64,000 nucleotides of DNA from Jaltomata sinuosa (GCA_003996215.1 QJPP01001944.1:248001-312000), one strand, 5' to 3'; positions 10,564-23,601 are shown, counted from the stretch's first letter. Notes: generated by a model from the letters alone, not told the origin. A program made the numbers and translations.

Positions 10564-12774
10564 TATAACGATCGGGTTTGTCGTTACAGGTGAATCATTT
10601 GTGCCAATTTTTAGAGTTAGAAAACTCCGATTTTGGAAGTTTAAAATTCTGGGCTAGGCTAGTCTCGGTCAGTTTTGGAATAAGGTATGATCTAGGGTGA
10701 TCCGGATAAGGATTGAATTTGATTTCTTGATTTGAGCTAGTTTTCCTCATAGCTAACACATAAAGGAGTCTGGGGGACTTTTCGGAATCGAATTCGGGTA
10801 AGTAGAACTCCCAGAATCAAAGTTGACGTGAAGGGGTTGTTCTGGGATGTCGGGAAAATAAGTGTGTTGTAAAATGGACTAGTTTTAGAGATTTTACGAC
10901 TTTCTGTCCCGTGTCAACCACTACAGCGGTTGATACTCCGCCATAAAAACCTCTATTTTAGCGGAGAAAATACCGCTACAGTGGAAGTCAACGCCGGTCA
11001 GCCTCCGCCATAACGGACGACTCCGCTACGGTGGTACCGCTATAGCAGAGTGGACCCCTATAGCGGAGCATGATGGGATTTAATGCAGAAATTTCCCCAA
11101 AATAGTTCAGTTTTTCTTGGAACGTTTTGGGAGAAGAAGGGGGCGATTTCGGGCAAATTCTACCAATTTTCCATCCTAAAGGTAAGGATTCTACTCCCCA
11201 AACTCCGTGATATCTTTTATATGCTATAGAATCGCTAGGGGTGGACTTGGGGAAAGGTTTGGGATAACCTAGGATGGTAGAATCCGGAGAAAAGGGGATT
11301 CTAGGATGCTATAGTTCTTGGGTCTTGATTCTTGATAATGGGTAATGATCATTTAGCCATAATTCTCTAAGGGAATCCATAAAAATGATGAATTTAGGTG
11401 AATTAATGGTGGGAAAGCCCAGAAATGGGTGGAATGATCATGGTTGGCCTGGGGTTTGGGATTTTTCATAATCTGGGTAATTTGTAGGCCATAAGTATTG
11501 ATTTTTGGTTACTTTGTATTATTTCTATACCAAGAACAAACAAGGGATTCTTAAAGGGGAAAAACTCCGGCATTGTAGAGCTTGCTTACTCGAGGTAGTT
11601 GATGGTTATTAATTCTTGTATGCATTATGTGTTTGTGTACTCATGTGTAAGTAATTGTGTGGTATGTATTGCTTAGGAAATGGTTAAGAATGTCCAAAAT
11701 CATGTTTTCAGTCTTGTGAAATGATTTAGGTATATTGCTTGTTAGTTTACAAGTGTGATTGTTCATTGTTTGTGACTGTGGATTTTTTTGATATTCAGTT
11801 GGCTCGGGTACTACGCCTGGTATGAAATATACTAATAGTTGGCTCGGGTACCACGCCTGGTACAAGATATACTAACGGTTGGCTCGGGTACCATGCCTGG
11901 TACGCGATAATACTAACAATTGGCTCGGATACCACGCCTAGTACATGTTTACTTTCTTGTATTCTGCATTTTTATTAATGGTTCCCTGAGTGGTTCGAGT
12001 TGTGTTTATGAATTATGGTTGTGTATTTTGGTCCTTGAGAGGCCGGGTTGTTACATTGGTTTATGAGTTGGTCTAGGTATAGACTGGGTTATTTGTCTGA
12101 CACTTAGGTGTTGTCTAGAGGGGATCCTGGGTGGGTCTGGGATATGTAACGAGGTATAATTGTTATTGTGGTGGAGTGTTGATCATAACTGTGAAGTGGT
12201 TTATATGTGGGACAAGTTAGGTAGAGACTTGTAGTCTAGAAATACTTGTTGACTTGCCTATGTGTTTCTGTACTCTTAGTTTATTTCTGTAATACTCATA
12301 CACTATTTATTTGGAACTGACTGATGATCCTACCAGTGCATGGTGGTTATGTACTGATACTGCACTTGCTTGTCTTTTGTGAGTACATAAAATCTTTCGG
12401 TTATTAACGCACGACCTCACTCATAGGCCTGATACTTCAAGATATCAAGGGTGAGCTGTTCGACCAAGCTGCCTTGATTTCCATCTATTGAGTTGTAGCC
12501 CATTTGTTTCGGGCTTAGATTATTTTAATTTTTGGGGTTGCATCCCCATACTCTAGTATTTTGTAGATGTTTGGTACGACGACTTTCAAATTCTAGGGTA
12601 AGATTTCTGCCGGTTACATTTATTTCTACACAGTTGATTTTAGCATGATTGATTGTTAGTTTACATTTTTGCACACTGGTTTTAGGCTGTTAGGCTATGC
12701 CGAGAGTTAGACTCTATTGGTTCGCTCATCTGGAGGTTGGGTGAGTGCCACTCACGGCGGTCTGGGTCATGAAA
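10564..12774 (+). repeat. 5' LTR of element B
   Basis: About 2.2 kb. The start TATAACGATCGGG is the family TGTAACGA start with TG changed to TA. The end GGTCATGAAA is a changed GGTCATGACA. It contains CGCTATAGCGG-like palindromes at about 10905-11075 and the 41 bp array at 11795-11950. The primer-binding site follows five bases later. Confidence 0.9.
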
Positions 12775-12778
12775 AAGA

Positions 12779-12791
12779 TGGTATCAAAGCC
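12779..12791 (+). promoter_or_regulatory. Primer-binding site of element B (tRNA-iMet type)
   Basis: TGGTATCAAAGCC, complementary to the 3' end of initiator tRNA-Met with one change from the usual TGGTATCAGAGCC. It would prime minus-strand DNA synthesis. Confidence 0.88.
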
Positions 12792-12991
12792 CTAGGTTCG
12801 TTGATCTCATTGTACCAAAACAGGTCTAGTAGAGTCTTGAAGAATGGTGCAGAGACGTCCATACTTTTCTTCGAGAGGCTATAGGACTTTAGGAAACTAT
12901 ATCTTCTTTCTTCCATCGTGCTGTAACTTGATTCTTATTGGTATCTGGTGATACAAATTGGTATCTGACTCTTTCACTCTTCTGTCCGTAG

Positions 12992-14328
12992 ATGGTTAAC
13001 ACAAGGAACAACAGAGCTAGATCGGCGATCCCAACAGCAGGCCCAGTTGTCCGTGGTAAAGGTAGGGGAAGGGGCAGAGGAAGAGGAAGAGCCACACCCG
13101 CCAGGGTTGGGGCTCAAGCTACTGCAGGAGTGTGAGAGTCAACCACTCCCCCACCTCAGGAACAGGTTGTCGAAGATGTGGAAGTTGTTGTGGAGGATGA
13201 AGGGGCACGGGCGGAGGAAGAGGAGACACCGGCTGGAGGTGCAGGCCTTCCCTCTCTGACGCCCGAAGCATTTCAGCAGGCTTAGAATTTCTTGAGTGGT
13301 TTGGTTGGGGCTGGAGCCATACCCACGGGCGTTGCGAACCAGGCTCTGGGCACTCAACTAGCAGATCCTACAACTCCTAGGATAGATGCAACTTTAGGCA
13401 CAGGTGACTGCTTCAGGACAATGCTAGGCCCAGTAATGACAGAAAATGAACATGAGATGCTGACCAAGTTTCTCAAGCTGAAATCTCCTATGTTTCACGG
13501 TACGGACAGGGAATATGCTTATGAGTTCATACTGGATTGTTGTGAGAGGCTGCACAAGATGGGAATTGTGCAACAGTATGGGGTTGAGTTTGTCACATTT
13601 CAGCTTCAGGGTGATGCCAAACAGTGGTGGAGATCTCATGTGGAGTGTCAGTCGTCTATTTTACCTCCACTGACTTGGGAGCAGTTCCACTCTCTTTTCT
13701 TAGAGAAGTACGTACCCCGTACTTTGAGGGACTAGAAAAAAGAGGAATTCTTGAATTTGGAGCAGGGTAGCATGTCAGTCTCTGCTTACAAGGCAAAGTT
13801 TCATGCCTTGTCTCATTTTGCTACGCAATTGCTGGTTTCGAGAAGGAGAAGGTTCGGTTGTTTATCAAGGGTTTGAATACTGAGCTTCATGTATTGTCTG
13901 TGCACATGACTTCTTCAGGGAAAGGCTTCAATGAAGTGGTGGATTATGTAAAGAAACTTGAGGGAGTCAGGCAAGCGGGACAGGCTAAGGTGTTAGCTAA
14001 GAAGCCCCAGAATGAGGAAAATTATGGTGGTTCATACTCCAGGGGTCAGAATCAGCAGGTATACTCATCTCATCCAATTCAGTCAGCTCTAACAGCTGCT
14101 ATAGGTGGTCGTCCGGGAGCTAATCATCATTTTTCAGCTCCTAAGGGACAGAGAGCTTCTTATTTATCTGTTAGCAGGTCTGCACTTGACCGCGGTTGTT
14201 TCCATTGTGCTGATCTGGGCCACTTTAAGAGGGAGTACCCCCACAGGCAGACTGGTAATCACGTTCAGCAACAGCCCAAGGCTGTTGTCCCGGCAGGTAT
14301 AGGTGGTCATACTAGAGGTCGTCTATAG
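12992..14328 (+). pseudogene. Element B gag
   Basis: Capsid/nucleocapsid region of the polyprotein. The start is ATG at 12992 (MVNTRNNRAR), followed by an Arg/Gly-rich N-terminus (RGKGRGRGRGRGRA). The retrotransposon gag core spans about 13430-13850 (QGDAKQWWRSH, PLTWEQFHSLFLEKYVPRTL). The zinc knuckle is at 14197-14238. Stops occur at 13133, 13283 and 13733. Compared with element A, one base is missing near 13834, shifting the frame. The last knuckle cysteine is Tyr (TAC 14236-14238), where A keeps Cys. The frame after the shift ends in TAG at 14326. A normal gag of this clade is of similar length. Confidence 0.9.
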
Positions 14329-16330
14329 GGTGTGCGAGGTAACTTTCAGGGAGGCCGGGGAGACAGAGAAAATGGCAGCGCAGGCAGGGGTACAACGCAA
14401 CCGGCCAGGGAGGTTTCCCAGATTGATGACCAGGCTCACTATTACGCATTTCCAGGGAGGACCGAGGCTGAGGTATCAGATATGGTAATCACAGGTACCA
14501 TTCTCATCTATGATAAAATGGCTTTGATATTATTCAACCCAGGCTCTACATATTCTTTTGTGTCTGTGAGTTTTGCGCTGGGTTTGGACTTGATATGTGA
14601 TATCCTTGATTCTCCTATCCATGTTTCTACCCCGGTTGGAGAGTTGGTTATTGTGACTCATGTTTAACGTAACTGCTCAGTTATTTTTATGGGGTTGCAT
14701 ACTTGGGTAGATTTAGTAATTCTAGATATGGTTGACTTTGACATTATTTTGGGCACGACATGGTTATCCCCGTATCATGCTGTGTTAAATTATAACACCA
14801 AGACTGTGGCTGTAGAGATTCCAGGTAAGGATAGGCTAGAGTGGGAAGGTGTGTACAGGTCTAAGCCGGTCAAAGTTATACCGTTTGTTCAGGCTAGGAA
14901 GCTAGTGGGGAGAGGGTGTTTAGCCTTTTTGGCTCATCTCTGGGATGATAGTGTGGAGTCCCTCTCTATTGAGTCAGTTCAAGTTGTTTCAGAGTTTCGA
15001 GAGGTATTCCTAGCGGATTCGCCTGGCATTCCTCCGGACAGGGATATTGACTTTTATATTGACTTAGAGCCGGGCACTCATCCCATTTCCATTCCTCCGT
15101 ATTGTATGGATCCAACTGAGTTAAGGGAACTTAAGACTCATCTTCAGGAACTCCTAGATAAGGGATTTATCCATCCCAATGTTTCACCTTGAGGTGCTCC
15201 GGTATTGTTTGTAAAGAAGAAGGATGGTAGTATGCGGATTTGCATAGATTACAGGCAGTTGAACAAGGTTACCATCCGAAATAAGTACCCTCTACCCCGT
15301 ATTGATGATCTGTTTGACCAGTTACAGGGTGCATCATTGTTTTCAAAAATTGACTTGAGGTCATGGTACTATCAGTTAAAAGTTAGGCCCAAGGATGTCC
15401 CTAAGACTGCTTTTCAGACTCGGTATAGGCATTACGAGTTCTTCGTAATGTCGTTTGGTTTGACTAATGCACCGGCGATATTCATGAGTTTAATGAATGA
15501 GGTGTTTAAATCTTACTTGGATTCGTTCTTCATCATTTTCATTGATGATATTTTGATCTACTCCAAGAGTAGAGAGGAGCATGCTAAACATCTCCGTATA
15601 GTGTTGGACATTTTGAGGCGTCAAAAGCTTTATGCGAAGTTCACCAAGTGTGAGTTCTGGTTGACTTCAGTAGCATTCTTGGGGTATGTAGTGTCAAAAA
15701 AAGGGGTGATGGTAGATCCCCAGAAGATAGAGGCAGTCAAGAGTTGGGCCCGGCCTAGCTCTGTGACTGAGGTGAGGAGTTTTGTTGGGCTTGCAGGTTA
15801 TTATCGGAGGTTTGTTAAGGATTTTGCCTCCATTGTTACTCACTTGACAAGGCTGAAACAGAAAGATGTGCCATTTGTGTGGTCTGACAAGTGCGAGGAG
15901 AGCTTCTAAAAGCTCAACACACTTCTGATCACGACTCCTATTTTGTCCTTGCCGGTTAAAGGTAAAGACTTTATTGTTTACTGTGATGCTTCATATTCTG
16001 GTTTGGGTGCTGTGTTAATGCAAGATAGGAATGTGATAGCCTATGCTTCTAGGAATTTGAAGGTGCATGAGAGAAATTAACTGACTCACAATTTAGAGTT
16101 GGCAGCGGTGGTCTTTGCATTCAAAATTTGGAGACACTATCTCTATGGTGTCAAGTGCGGGGTGTTCACTGATCATCGAAGTCTGCAGTATGTTTTCACT
16201 CAGAAGGACTTGAATCTGAGGTAGAGAAGGTGGATGAAGTTGTTGAAGGATTATGATGTGACTATTTAGTACCATCTGGGTAAGGCTAATGTGGTGGCAG
16301 ACGCATTGAGCCGGAAGACAGTTAGCATGG
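14329..16330 (+). pseudogene. Element B pol: protease, reverse transcriptase and RNase H
   Basis: This continues the gag frame without a shift. The protease-like motif near 14529 reads FNPGSTYSFVS; A has DPGSTYSYVS, so the catalytic Asp appears changed to Asn. RT spans about 15100-15700 with FVKKKDGSMRICIDYRQLNK and the active site FIDDILIYSK near 15538-15567. RNase H follows at about 15960-16320, with YCDAS near 15980 and VVADALSRK near 16296. Stops are at 14326, 14665, 15190 (TGA in an expected Trp position), 15907 and within RNase H. A frameshift lies between 16330 and 16503. Confidence 0.9.
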
Positions 16331-16449
16331 GCAGTTTGGCTTGTTTGGGGGTGTCCACACGACCACTATCAAGGGAAATCCAGGCATTGAGTCCAAGTTC
16401 ATGCACTTGGGTATTTTAGAATAAGGTGGGATTTTAGCCAGTATTGAGG

Positions 16450-17938
16450 TCAAATTTACATTCATAGAGGAGATAAAGGCCAAACAGTTTCAGGTTTCGC
16501 AGTTGAGCAGGCTTTGGAGCAAGGCAATATTCAGAGAGTCTAGGGATGCCACTTTGGACTCTGGCGGTGTGTTAAATTTTAGAGGAAGGATATGTGTTCC
16601 TCGAGTTAATGACATGATTTATAAGGTATTGGCAGAGGCTCATGGTTCGCGATATTCAATTAATCCGGGTGTAACCAAGATGTACAGGAATTTGAGGCAA
16701 CTTTATTGGTGGCCTGGGATGAAAAGGGACATAGCTGATTTTGTGTCCAAGTGTCAGAATTTCCAGCAGGTAAAGTATGAGCACTAGAGACCTGCAGGAC
16801 TACTTCAAAGGATGCCCATTCCAGAGTAAAAGTGGGAGAGAATAGCCATGGATTTTGTGGTGGGTCTCCCCAAGGCTTTGGGGAAGTATGATTCTATTTG
16901 GCTCATTGTTGACAGGCTGACCAAGTCAACTCACTTCATCCCGGTCAGAGTGAATTACAATTCGCAGCAATTGGCTAAGATCTACGTGAAGAAGATTGTG
17001 AGATTGCATGGAGTGCCACTGTCCATCATTTCAGACAGGGGTATGCAGTTTACTTCCAAGTTTTGGGGAAAGTTGCATGAGGAGTTGGGCACACAACTCA
17101 CCTTTAGTACAACCTTCCATCCTCAGACTGATGGTCAGTCAGAGAGGATGATTCAGGTATTGGAGGACATGCTGAGAGCATGTGTGATTGACTTCGGGGG
17201 TTATTGGGACCACTTTCTATTATTGTGTGAGTTCTCATACAACAATAGCTACCACTCCAGTATAGATATGGCACCGTTCGAGGCTCTGTATGGGAGGAGT
17301 TGTAGGTTACTGATTGGGTGGTTTGAGGAAGGCGATGTAAAGCCTTTGGGCATAGACTTGGTAAGGGAAATGCAAGAAAAGGTAAGAGGCATTTAAACCA
17401 AGTTACTAGCTTCCCAAAGCAGGCAGAAGGAATATGTGGATCGCAAGGTCCAGGACATGGAATTTCAGGTTGGTAAACAGGTATTATTGAAAGTGTCACT
17501 AATGAAGGGAGTTATGTGTTTCGGTAAGAGGGGAAAGCTCAGCCCCCGGTTTATTAGAATGTTTGAAGTTCTTGAGATCGTAGGGCCCGTCGCTTACAGA
17601 TTAGCACTGCCACCCAATCTATCGAGTGTCCATCCAGTATTTCACGTATCCATGCTAAAGCAATACCATGGAGATGGGGACTACATCATCAAGTGGGATG
17701 AAGTGTTACTTGATAAGGATCTTCGCTATGAAGAGGAACCGATTTTGATTCTTGATCAGGATGTCCAGAAATTGAGGACAAAGGTGATCAGTATGGTAAA
17801 GGTTCAATGGAAGCATCATCCGTTTGAGGAATCCACTTGGGAAACCGAGAGGGACATGTGGGACAAGTACCCTCACTTGTTTGAGGATACATGTACTACT
17901 CTTTCTTTCTTTATCTTTCTGTATTTTTGGGTTTGATC
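16450..17938 (+). pseudogene. Element B integrase with C-terminal chromodomain
   Basis: The integrase inserts the cDNA. Its zinc-binding N-terminus is near 16640-16780 (RNLRQLYWWPGMKRDI). The catalytic core holds MDFVVGLPK (16848), SDRG (near 17032) and DGQSER (near 17131), matching the D,D,E layout. The C-terminal part ends with VKVQWKHHPFEESTWETE, which resembles the second half of a chromodomain. In chromoviruses this directs insertion to heterochromatin carrying methylated histone H3. Stops occur at about 16786, 16828 and 17394. The final TGA is at 17936-17938. Confidence 0.9.
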
Positions 17939-17973
17939 ATTCGGAGATGAACGATGGGTAAATTAGTGTCTGT

Positions 17974-20661
17974 TGTAATGATCGGGTCCGTAGTAATGGG
18001 TGAACCTTTCGTTCTAATTTTTAGAGTTAGAAAACTCTGGGTTTGAGAGTTTGAAATTCTGGGCTAGGCTAGTCTCAGCCGGTTTTGGAGCGAGGTATGG
18101 TCTTGGTAAATTCGGTTAAGGATTGGGTTTGATGTCTTAATTCGATCTAGTTTTCCTTGTAGCTAACACATAAAGGAGTCCGGAGGACTTTTCGAAATCA
18201 AATTTGGGTAAGTAGATCTCCCAGAATTGAGGTTGACATGAAGGGGTTGTTCCAGGAAGTCGGGAAAATAAGCGTGTTATAAAATGCACTAGTTTTGGAG
18301 ATTTTATGACTTTCTGTCCTCTGTCAACTGCTACAACGATTGACACTCCGCCATTGTGACCTCTGTTGTAGTAGAGAAATTACCGCTACAGCAGAAGTCA
18401 ACGCCGGTCAGCCTCCGCCATAGCGGATGACTCCGCTAAGGCGGTACCGCTATAGCGGAGAAGATCGCTATAGCGGAGCATGATGGGATTTAATGCAGAA
18501 ACTTTCTCAAAATAGTTCAGTTTTTCTTGAAACGTTTTGGGAGAAGTAGGGGGCGATTTTGAATGATTTCTACCAATTTTCTATCGTTTTCCATCCTAAA
18601 GGTAAGGATTCTACTCCCCAAACTCCGTGATATCTTTCCTATGCTATAGAATCGCTAAGGGTGCACTTGGAAAAAGGTTTGGGATAATCTAGGATGGTAG
18701 AATCTAGGGGAAAAGGAGATTCTAGGATGCTAGAATTCTTAGGTCTTGATTCTTGATAATGGGTAATGATCATTTAACCATAATTCTCTAAGGGAATCTG
18801 TAAAAATGATGAATTTAGGTGAATTAATGGTGGGAAAGCCCAAGAATGGGTGGAATGATCTTGGTTGGCCTTGGGTTTAGAATTTTTCATAATCCGGGTA
18901 ATTTGTAGGCCATAAGTATTGATTTTTGGTTACTGTGTATTATTTCTAGACCAAGAACAAGCAAGAAATTCTGAAAGGGGAAAAACTCCGGCATTGTAGA
19001 GCTTGCTTACTCGAGGTAGGTGATGGTTATTAATTCATGTATGCATTGTGTGTTTGTGTACTCATGTCTAATTAATTGTGTGGTATGTATTGCTTAGGAA
19101 ATGGTTAAGAATGTCCAAAATCATATTTTTAGTCTTGTGAAATGATTTAGGTATATTGCTTGTTAGTTTACAAGTGTGATTGTTCATTGTTTGTGACTGT
19201 GGATTTTTTTGATATTCAGTTGGCTCGGGTACTACGCCTGGTATGAAATATACTAACAATTGGCTTGGATACCACGCCTGCTATGGGATATACTAACGGT
19301 TGGCTCGGGTACCACGCCTTGTATGGGATAATATTAACGGTTGGCTCGGGTATCATGCCTGGTACAGGTTTACTTTCGTGTATTCTGCATTTTTATTAAT
19401 GGTTCTCTGAGTGGATCGGGTTGTGTATATGAATTGTGGTTGTGTATTTTGGTCCTTGAAAGAGGAAAAACTCTGGCATTGTAGAGCTTGCTTACTCAAA
19501 GTAGGTGATGGTTATTAATTCCTGTATGCATTGTGTGTTTGTGTACTTATGTCTAATTAATTGAGTGGTATGTATTGCTTAGGAAATGGTTAAGAATGTC
19601 CAAAATCATGTTTTCAGTCTTGTGAAATGAACTAGGTATGTTTCTTGTTGGTTTACAAGTGTGATTGTTCATTGTCTGTGACTGTGGATTTCTTTGATAT
19701 TCAGTTGGCTCGGGTACTACGCCTGGTACGAAATATACTAACAGTTGGCTCGGGAACCACGCCTGCTATGGGATATACTAATGGTTGGCTCGGGTACCAC
19801 GCCTGGTATGGGATAATATTAACGATTGGCTCGGGTACCATGCCTGATACGGGTTTACTTTCTTGTATTCTGCATTTTTATTAATGGTTCTCTGAATGGA
19901 CCGGATTGTGTTTATGAATTGTGGTTGTGTATTTTGGTCCTTGAGAGGCCGGGTTGTTACATTGCTTTATGAGTTGGTCTTAGTATAGACCGGGTTGTTT
20001 GTCTGACACTTAGGTGTTGTCTAGAGAGGATCCAGGGTGGGTCCGAGATATGTAACGAGGCATAATTGTTATTGTGGTAGATTGTTGATCATAACTATGA
20101 AGTGGTTTACATGTGGGACAAGTTAGGTAGAGACTTGTAGTATAGAAATACCTGTTGACTTGCCTATGTATTTCTGTACTGCTCATAAACTGTTTATTTA
20201 GAACTGGCTTATGATCCTACCAGTACACGGTGGTTGTGTACTGATACTGCACTTGCTTTTCTTTTGTGAGTACTGGAAATCTTTCGGAGGTTGACGCACA
20301 ACCTCACTTGTAGGCCTGACACTTTGAGATATCAAGGATGAGCTATTCGACCAAGCTGCCTTGATTTCCATCTATTGAGTTGTAGCCCATTTATTTCGAG
20401 CTTAGACTATTTTTATTTTTGGGGTTGCAACCCCGTACTCTAGGATTTGGTAGATATTTGGTATGATGATTTTCAGATTCTAGGGTGAGATTTCTGCAGG
20501 TTACATTTATTTCTATAGAGTTGATTTTAGCATGATTGATTGCTAGTTTACATTTTTGCACACTGATTTTAGGCTGTTAGGCTATGCCGAGAGTTAGACT
20601 CTATTGGTTCACTCATCCGGGGGTTGGGTGGGTGCCACTCACGGTGGTCTGGGTCGTGACA
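17974..20661 (+). repeat. 3' LTR of element B (enlarged)
   Basis: Starts TGTAATGATCGGG and ends GGTCGTGACA. It is 2688 bp against 2211 bp for the 5' LTR, and the difference is explained by an internal 485 bp direct duplication. It is followed by the target duplication CAACA and the resumed pararetrovirus frame. Confidence 0.9.
18972..19941 (+). repeat. 485 bp direct tandem duplication inside the 3' LTR of B
   Basis: Unit 1 is 18972-19456 and unit 2 is 19457-19941. Both start TGAAAG(A/G)GGAAAAACTC and run through the same 41 bp repeat array. The join is at CCTTGAAAG, where the ordinary LTR has CCTTGAGAGG, so the exchange probably used the short TTGA-AG similarity. The 5' LTR has only one copy, so the event came after insertion. 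Confidence 0.88.
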
Positions 20662-20666
20662 CAACA
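20662..20666 (+). repeat. Target-site duplication, right of element B
   Basis: CAACA, partner of CAGCA at 10559-10563 with one substitution. After it the pararetrovirus sequence resumes (CTCTTTG). Confidence 0.85.
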
Positions 20667-21247
20667 CTCTTTGCTGAAAAGGTTAGAAAATCCCTTAGAG
20701 GAACAACAACAAATATAAACTATGATGAATATACTTATGAAAAATTAATTAGTGTATGTACTCAAGAAGGTTTATCCTTATGTAATGAGATCAAGTTGAA
20801 TCAACAAATCAAATGACATCGCCTTAATGAAAGAAATCAATTAGGACAATTTTGTGAACAGTTTGCCATAGATATCCCAAAGAAGTCCAAAGAGCCTCAT
20901 AGACATAAGAAGAAAAGAGATTCTCATAATTGGAAGAATAAACGATCGAAAAAATGATTGAAAAGAAAGAAGGCTTTTAAAGCAAGAAAAGATTTTATTA
21001 AATCCAACAAGCCTAATGCTTGCTACAAATGTGATAGAGTAGGTCATTATGTCAAAGATTGCAAGGTTAAGGAAAAAATAAAGAACCTTAGCATTGATGA
21101 AGAAATGAAATACTCTTTGTGTAAGATTCTATTAAATTCATCTCCGGATAATTCAAGTCCCGAAAAAGTGATAGTGAAAATTCCTCTACAGATGAGGATT
21201 TAAGAGTCCTCCAAAATAAAGATTGTGCATCTTCTAAAGATGAATAT
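20667..21247 (+). pseudogene. EPRV copy 2: coat-protein C-terminal part with intact zinc finger
   Basis: The capsid ORF resumes after element B. The first piece is open to a TGA at 20814. The zinc finger CYKCDRVGHYVKDC at 21021-21062 has all four ligands and is preceded by a Lys/Arg-rich basic patch. An acidic tail follows (about 21110-21240) with a frameshift near 21165 relative to copy 1. The zinc finger would bind viral RNA during packaging. Confidence 0.75.
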
Positions 21248-21834
21248 ATGCCTTGCCAGTCAGGACAATCTTGTGATAGCAAAGGCGAAAATAAATTTTA
21301 TAATATTTATTCTCAGTTTAAGGATTTAAATATTAATGTCCTTGAAAATGATAAATTAATAGAACTTTTGAAGATTATCAAAGATCCAGAAATAAGATCA
21401 CAAATAATAGATACGATGGAAGGATCATCTTCAAAGGAACAGTGGAATATTCCTTCTCAAAAAGGACCTTATACTATGACTGAAGTTAAAAGACTTCTCA
21501 AAACAAAAAAGCAAGTTGTTGATACACCAACAACAACACAAGATTTAATGATAGAGATTAATAATCTCAAAAAAGAAATCTTTGATCTCAAAAATAAGAA
21601 TGTTATCTTAGATAATATGATTTATAATCTTGAAGAACAAAGTCTTGCTTTGAAAATCTCCGATAAAAAGGAAGAATTTCTTCAAACTCTTGAATTAATT
21701 ACTTCGCAAAATTTTTATAAAAAAGTTACTCTTTTAATTGATTATAATTTCAAAAAAGAATTTACTGCTCTAATTGACAGTGGAGCAAATTTAAATTATA
21801 TACAAGAGGGACTAATACCTTCTAAGTATTAAAA
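21248..21834 (+). pseudogene. EPRV copy 2: coiled-coil linker and aspartic protease start
   Basis: A 194-codon open stretch. First is an acidic/helical linker, then a heptad-like segment (LMIEINNLKKEIFDLKNKN) near 21547-21603. The protease active site DSGA is at 21776-21787. A frameshift at about 21825-21834 ends it early. The protease would cleave the polyprotein; the helical segment may aid capsid assembly. Confidence 0.75.
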
Positions 21835-23601
21835 CTACTCATAGTCTTAGAAATGCTAGTGGTCATAAAATGAGAGTTGAATACAAACTATCGAAAGCTT
21901 ATATTTGTCAAAATAAAGTATGTATGCCTGAAACTTTTATTTTGGTAAAAGATATTTCAAATGAAATTATTTTGAGAGTTCCATTTTTTATGCATATATA
22001 CCCCATTACTAAGTGGGATGCTACTGGTATAACATAAAACTTTTATAAAAAAAAAATTAGCTTTGACTTTATTACACAACCTTTTTCAAGATTTATAAAT
22101 GAAATAAAGAAAAAAATTATTTTAAAAAATCGTCAAGTCAATTTTCTTAAAAATGAAATATATAGCCTAACGGTAGACAAAATTTTACAAAATCCCAAAT
22201 TAGGTGAAAAAATTAATTTTTAAAAAAATTAATTTTTTTACAAATTTGTGGAGATCACCCAAATATTTTTTGAAAAAGGAAAAAACATGTAGTTAACCTT
22301 CCATATGAAAAACATTCAGTGAAAATAATATTCCTACCAAGGCCAGACCATGTCAAATGAATACAGAATATTTAGAATTATGTAAAAAAAAATTTGACTC
22401 TTTAGGTCTTATAAGACCATCAAAATCACCATGGTCATGTACAACTTTTTATGTTAATAAACAGGTGGAGCAGGAAAGAGGAGTTTCGAGGTTAGTTATT
22501 AATTATGAACCTTTAAATAGAGTTTTGAAATGGATCAGAAATTCAATACCTAACAAAAAGGATTTATTAGAAAGACTACATGATGCCATTATTATTTCAA
22601 AATTTGATTTAAAATCAGGTTATTGACCAATTTAAATTATCAAAAAAGATAAATATAAAACTCCTTTTAATATTTCAGTAGGACAATTTGAATGAAATGT
22701 GATGCCATTTGGATTAAAAAATACTCCTTCCGAATTTCAAAAGATAATGAATGATATTTTCATACCCTACAGTAATTTCATAATAGTTTATATTGATGAT
22801 ATACTAGTATTTTCTAAAACTGCTGAAATTCATTTTAAACATCTTGATTTATTCAAAAAAGTTATTATACAAAATGGATTGGTAATATCCAAACCCAAGA
22901 TGACCCTTTTTCAAAAAAAAAAAATCAGATTCTTAGGTCATAATATTGAGAGAGAAAAAATTATTCCTATAAATAGAAGCATTGAATTTGCTTCAAAGTT
23001 TTCTGATGTTATAACCGATAAGACTCAGCTTCAAAGATTTTTGAGAAGCTTAAATTATATTTGTCCTTTTATAAAGGATCTTGCCAAAGTCACATCAATC
23101 TTATATGATAGATTAAAAGAGAATTCAAAAGCTTGGTCTGAGAATCATACACAATTAGTCAAGAATATAAAGGCAAACGTTAATAACCTACCATGTCTAA
23201 CCTTAGCTAATCCTAATTGGAAAAAAATGATAGAGACAGATGCTTCTGATATTGGATATGGTGGAATTCTAAAATAACATTCTCCGAAAGACAAATAAGA
23301 ATATCTTGTTCAATTTTATTATGAAAAATAAAATAATACTCAAAAAAATTATGCAACAGTTGCAAAAGAAATCCTTGCTATAGTAAAATGTGTTTTAAAG
23401 TTTCAAAGAGAATTATATAATCAAAGGTTTTTAAGAAAAATCGACTGTCAAGCAACAAAATTCATATTTAATAAAGATTGTAAACATGATGTTTCTAAAC
23501 AAATGTTTGCAAGGTGACAGACTCTATTAGCACCATTTGATTTTGAAATACAATATATGAAAGAATCTGATAATAGTCTTCCTGACTTTCTCACTGGATA
23601 A
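21835..23601 (+). pseudogene. EPRV copy 2: reverse transcriptase / RNase H
   Basis: Viral polymerase. RT fingers and palm start at 22357 (GLIRPSKSPWSCTTFYVNK) and the active site YIDD is at 22789-22800. The RNase H start ETDAS lies near 23233. Stops at 22624, 22693, 23275, 23296 and about 23514 and small indels break it. There is no integrase. TAA at 23599-23601 ends pol, 38 nt before the next ATG. Copy 1 is readable at some positions stopped here, so the two copies decayed independently. Confidence 0.87.

Larger units (their letters stand above)
10564..20661 (+). mobile_element. Element B: complete Ty3/gypsy (Tekay-like chromovirus) LTR retrotransposon, decayed
   Basis: This is a 10.1 kb element with two LTRs, a tRNA-Met primer site, gag, protease, RT, RNase H, integrase and a chromodomain, in standard Ty3/gypsy order. 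It is inserted in the capsid gene of EPRV copy 2 with a 5 bp duplication. One polyprotein frame starts at 12992 and ends at 17938. It carries many stops and at least two frameshifts, so the element is no longer autonomous. It belongs to the same family as element A. The LTRs differ at many positions and by one 485 bp duplication, so the insertion is old. Confidence 0.93.

Noticed and set aside
12889..13095. Minus-strand frame with repeated Pro-Leu (PLPLPLPLPLP)
   Set aside because: It is the antisense shadow of the Gly/Arg-rich N-terminus of element B gag.
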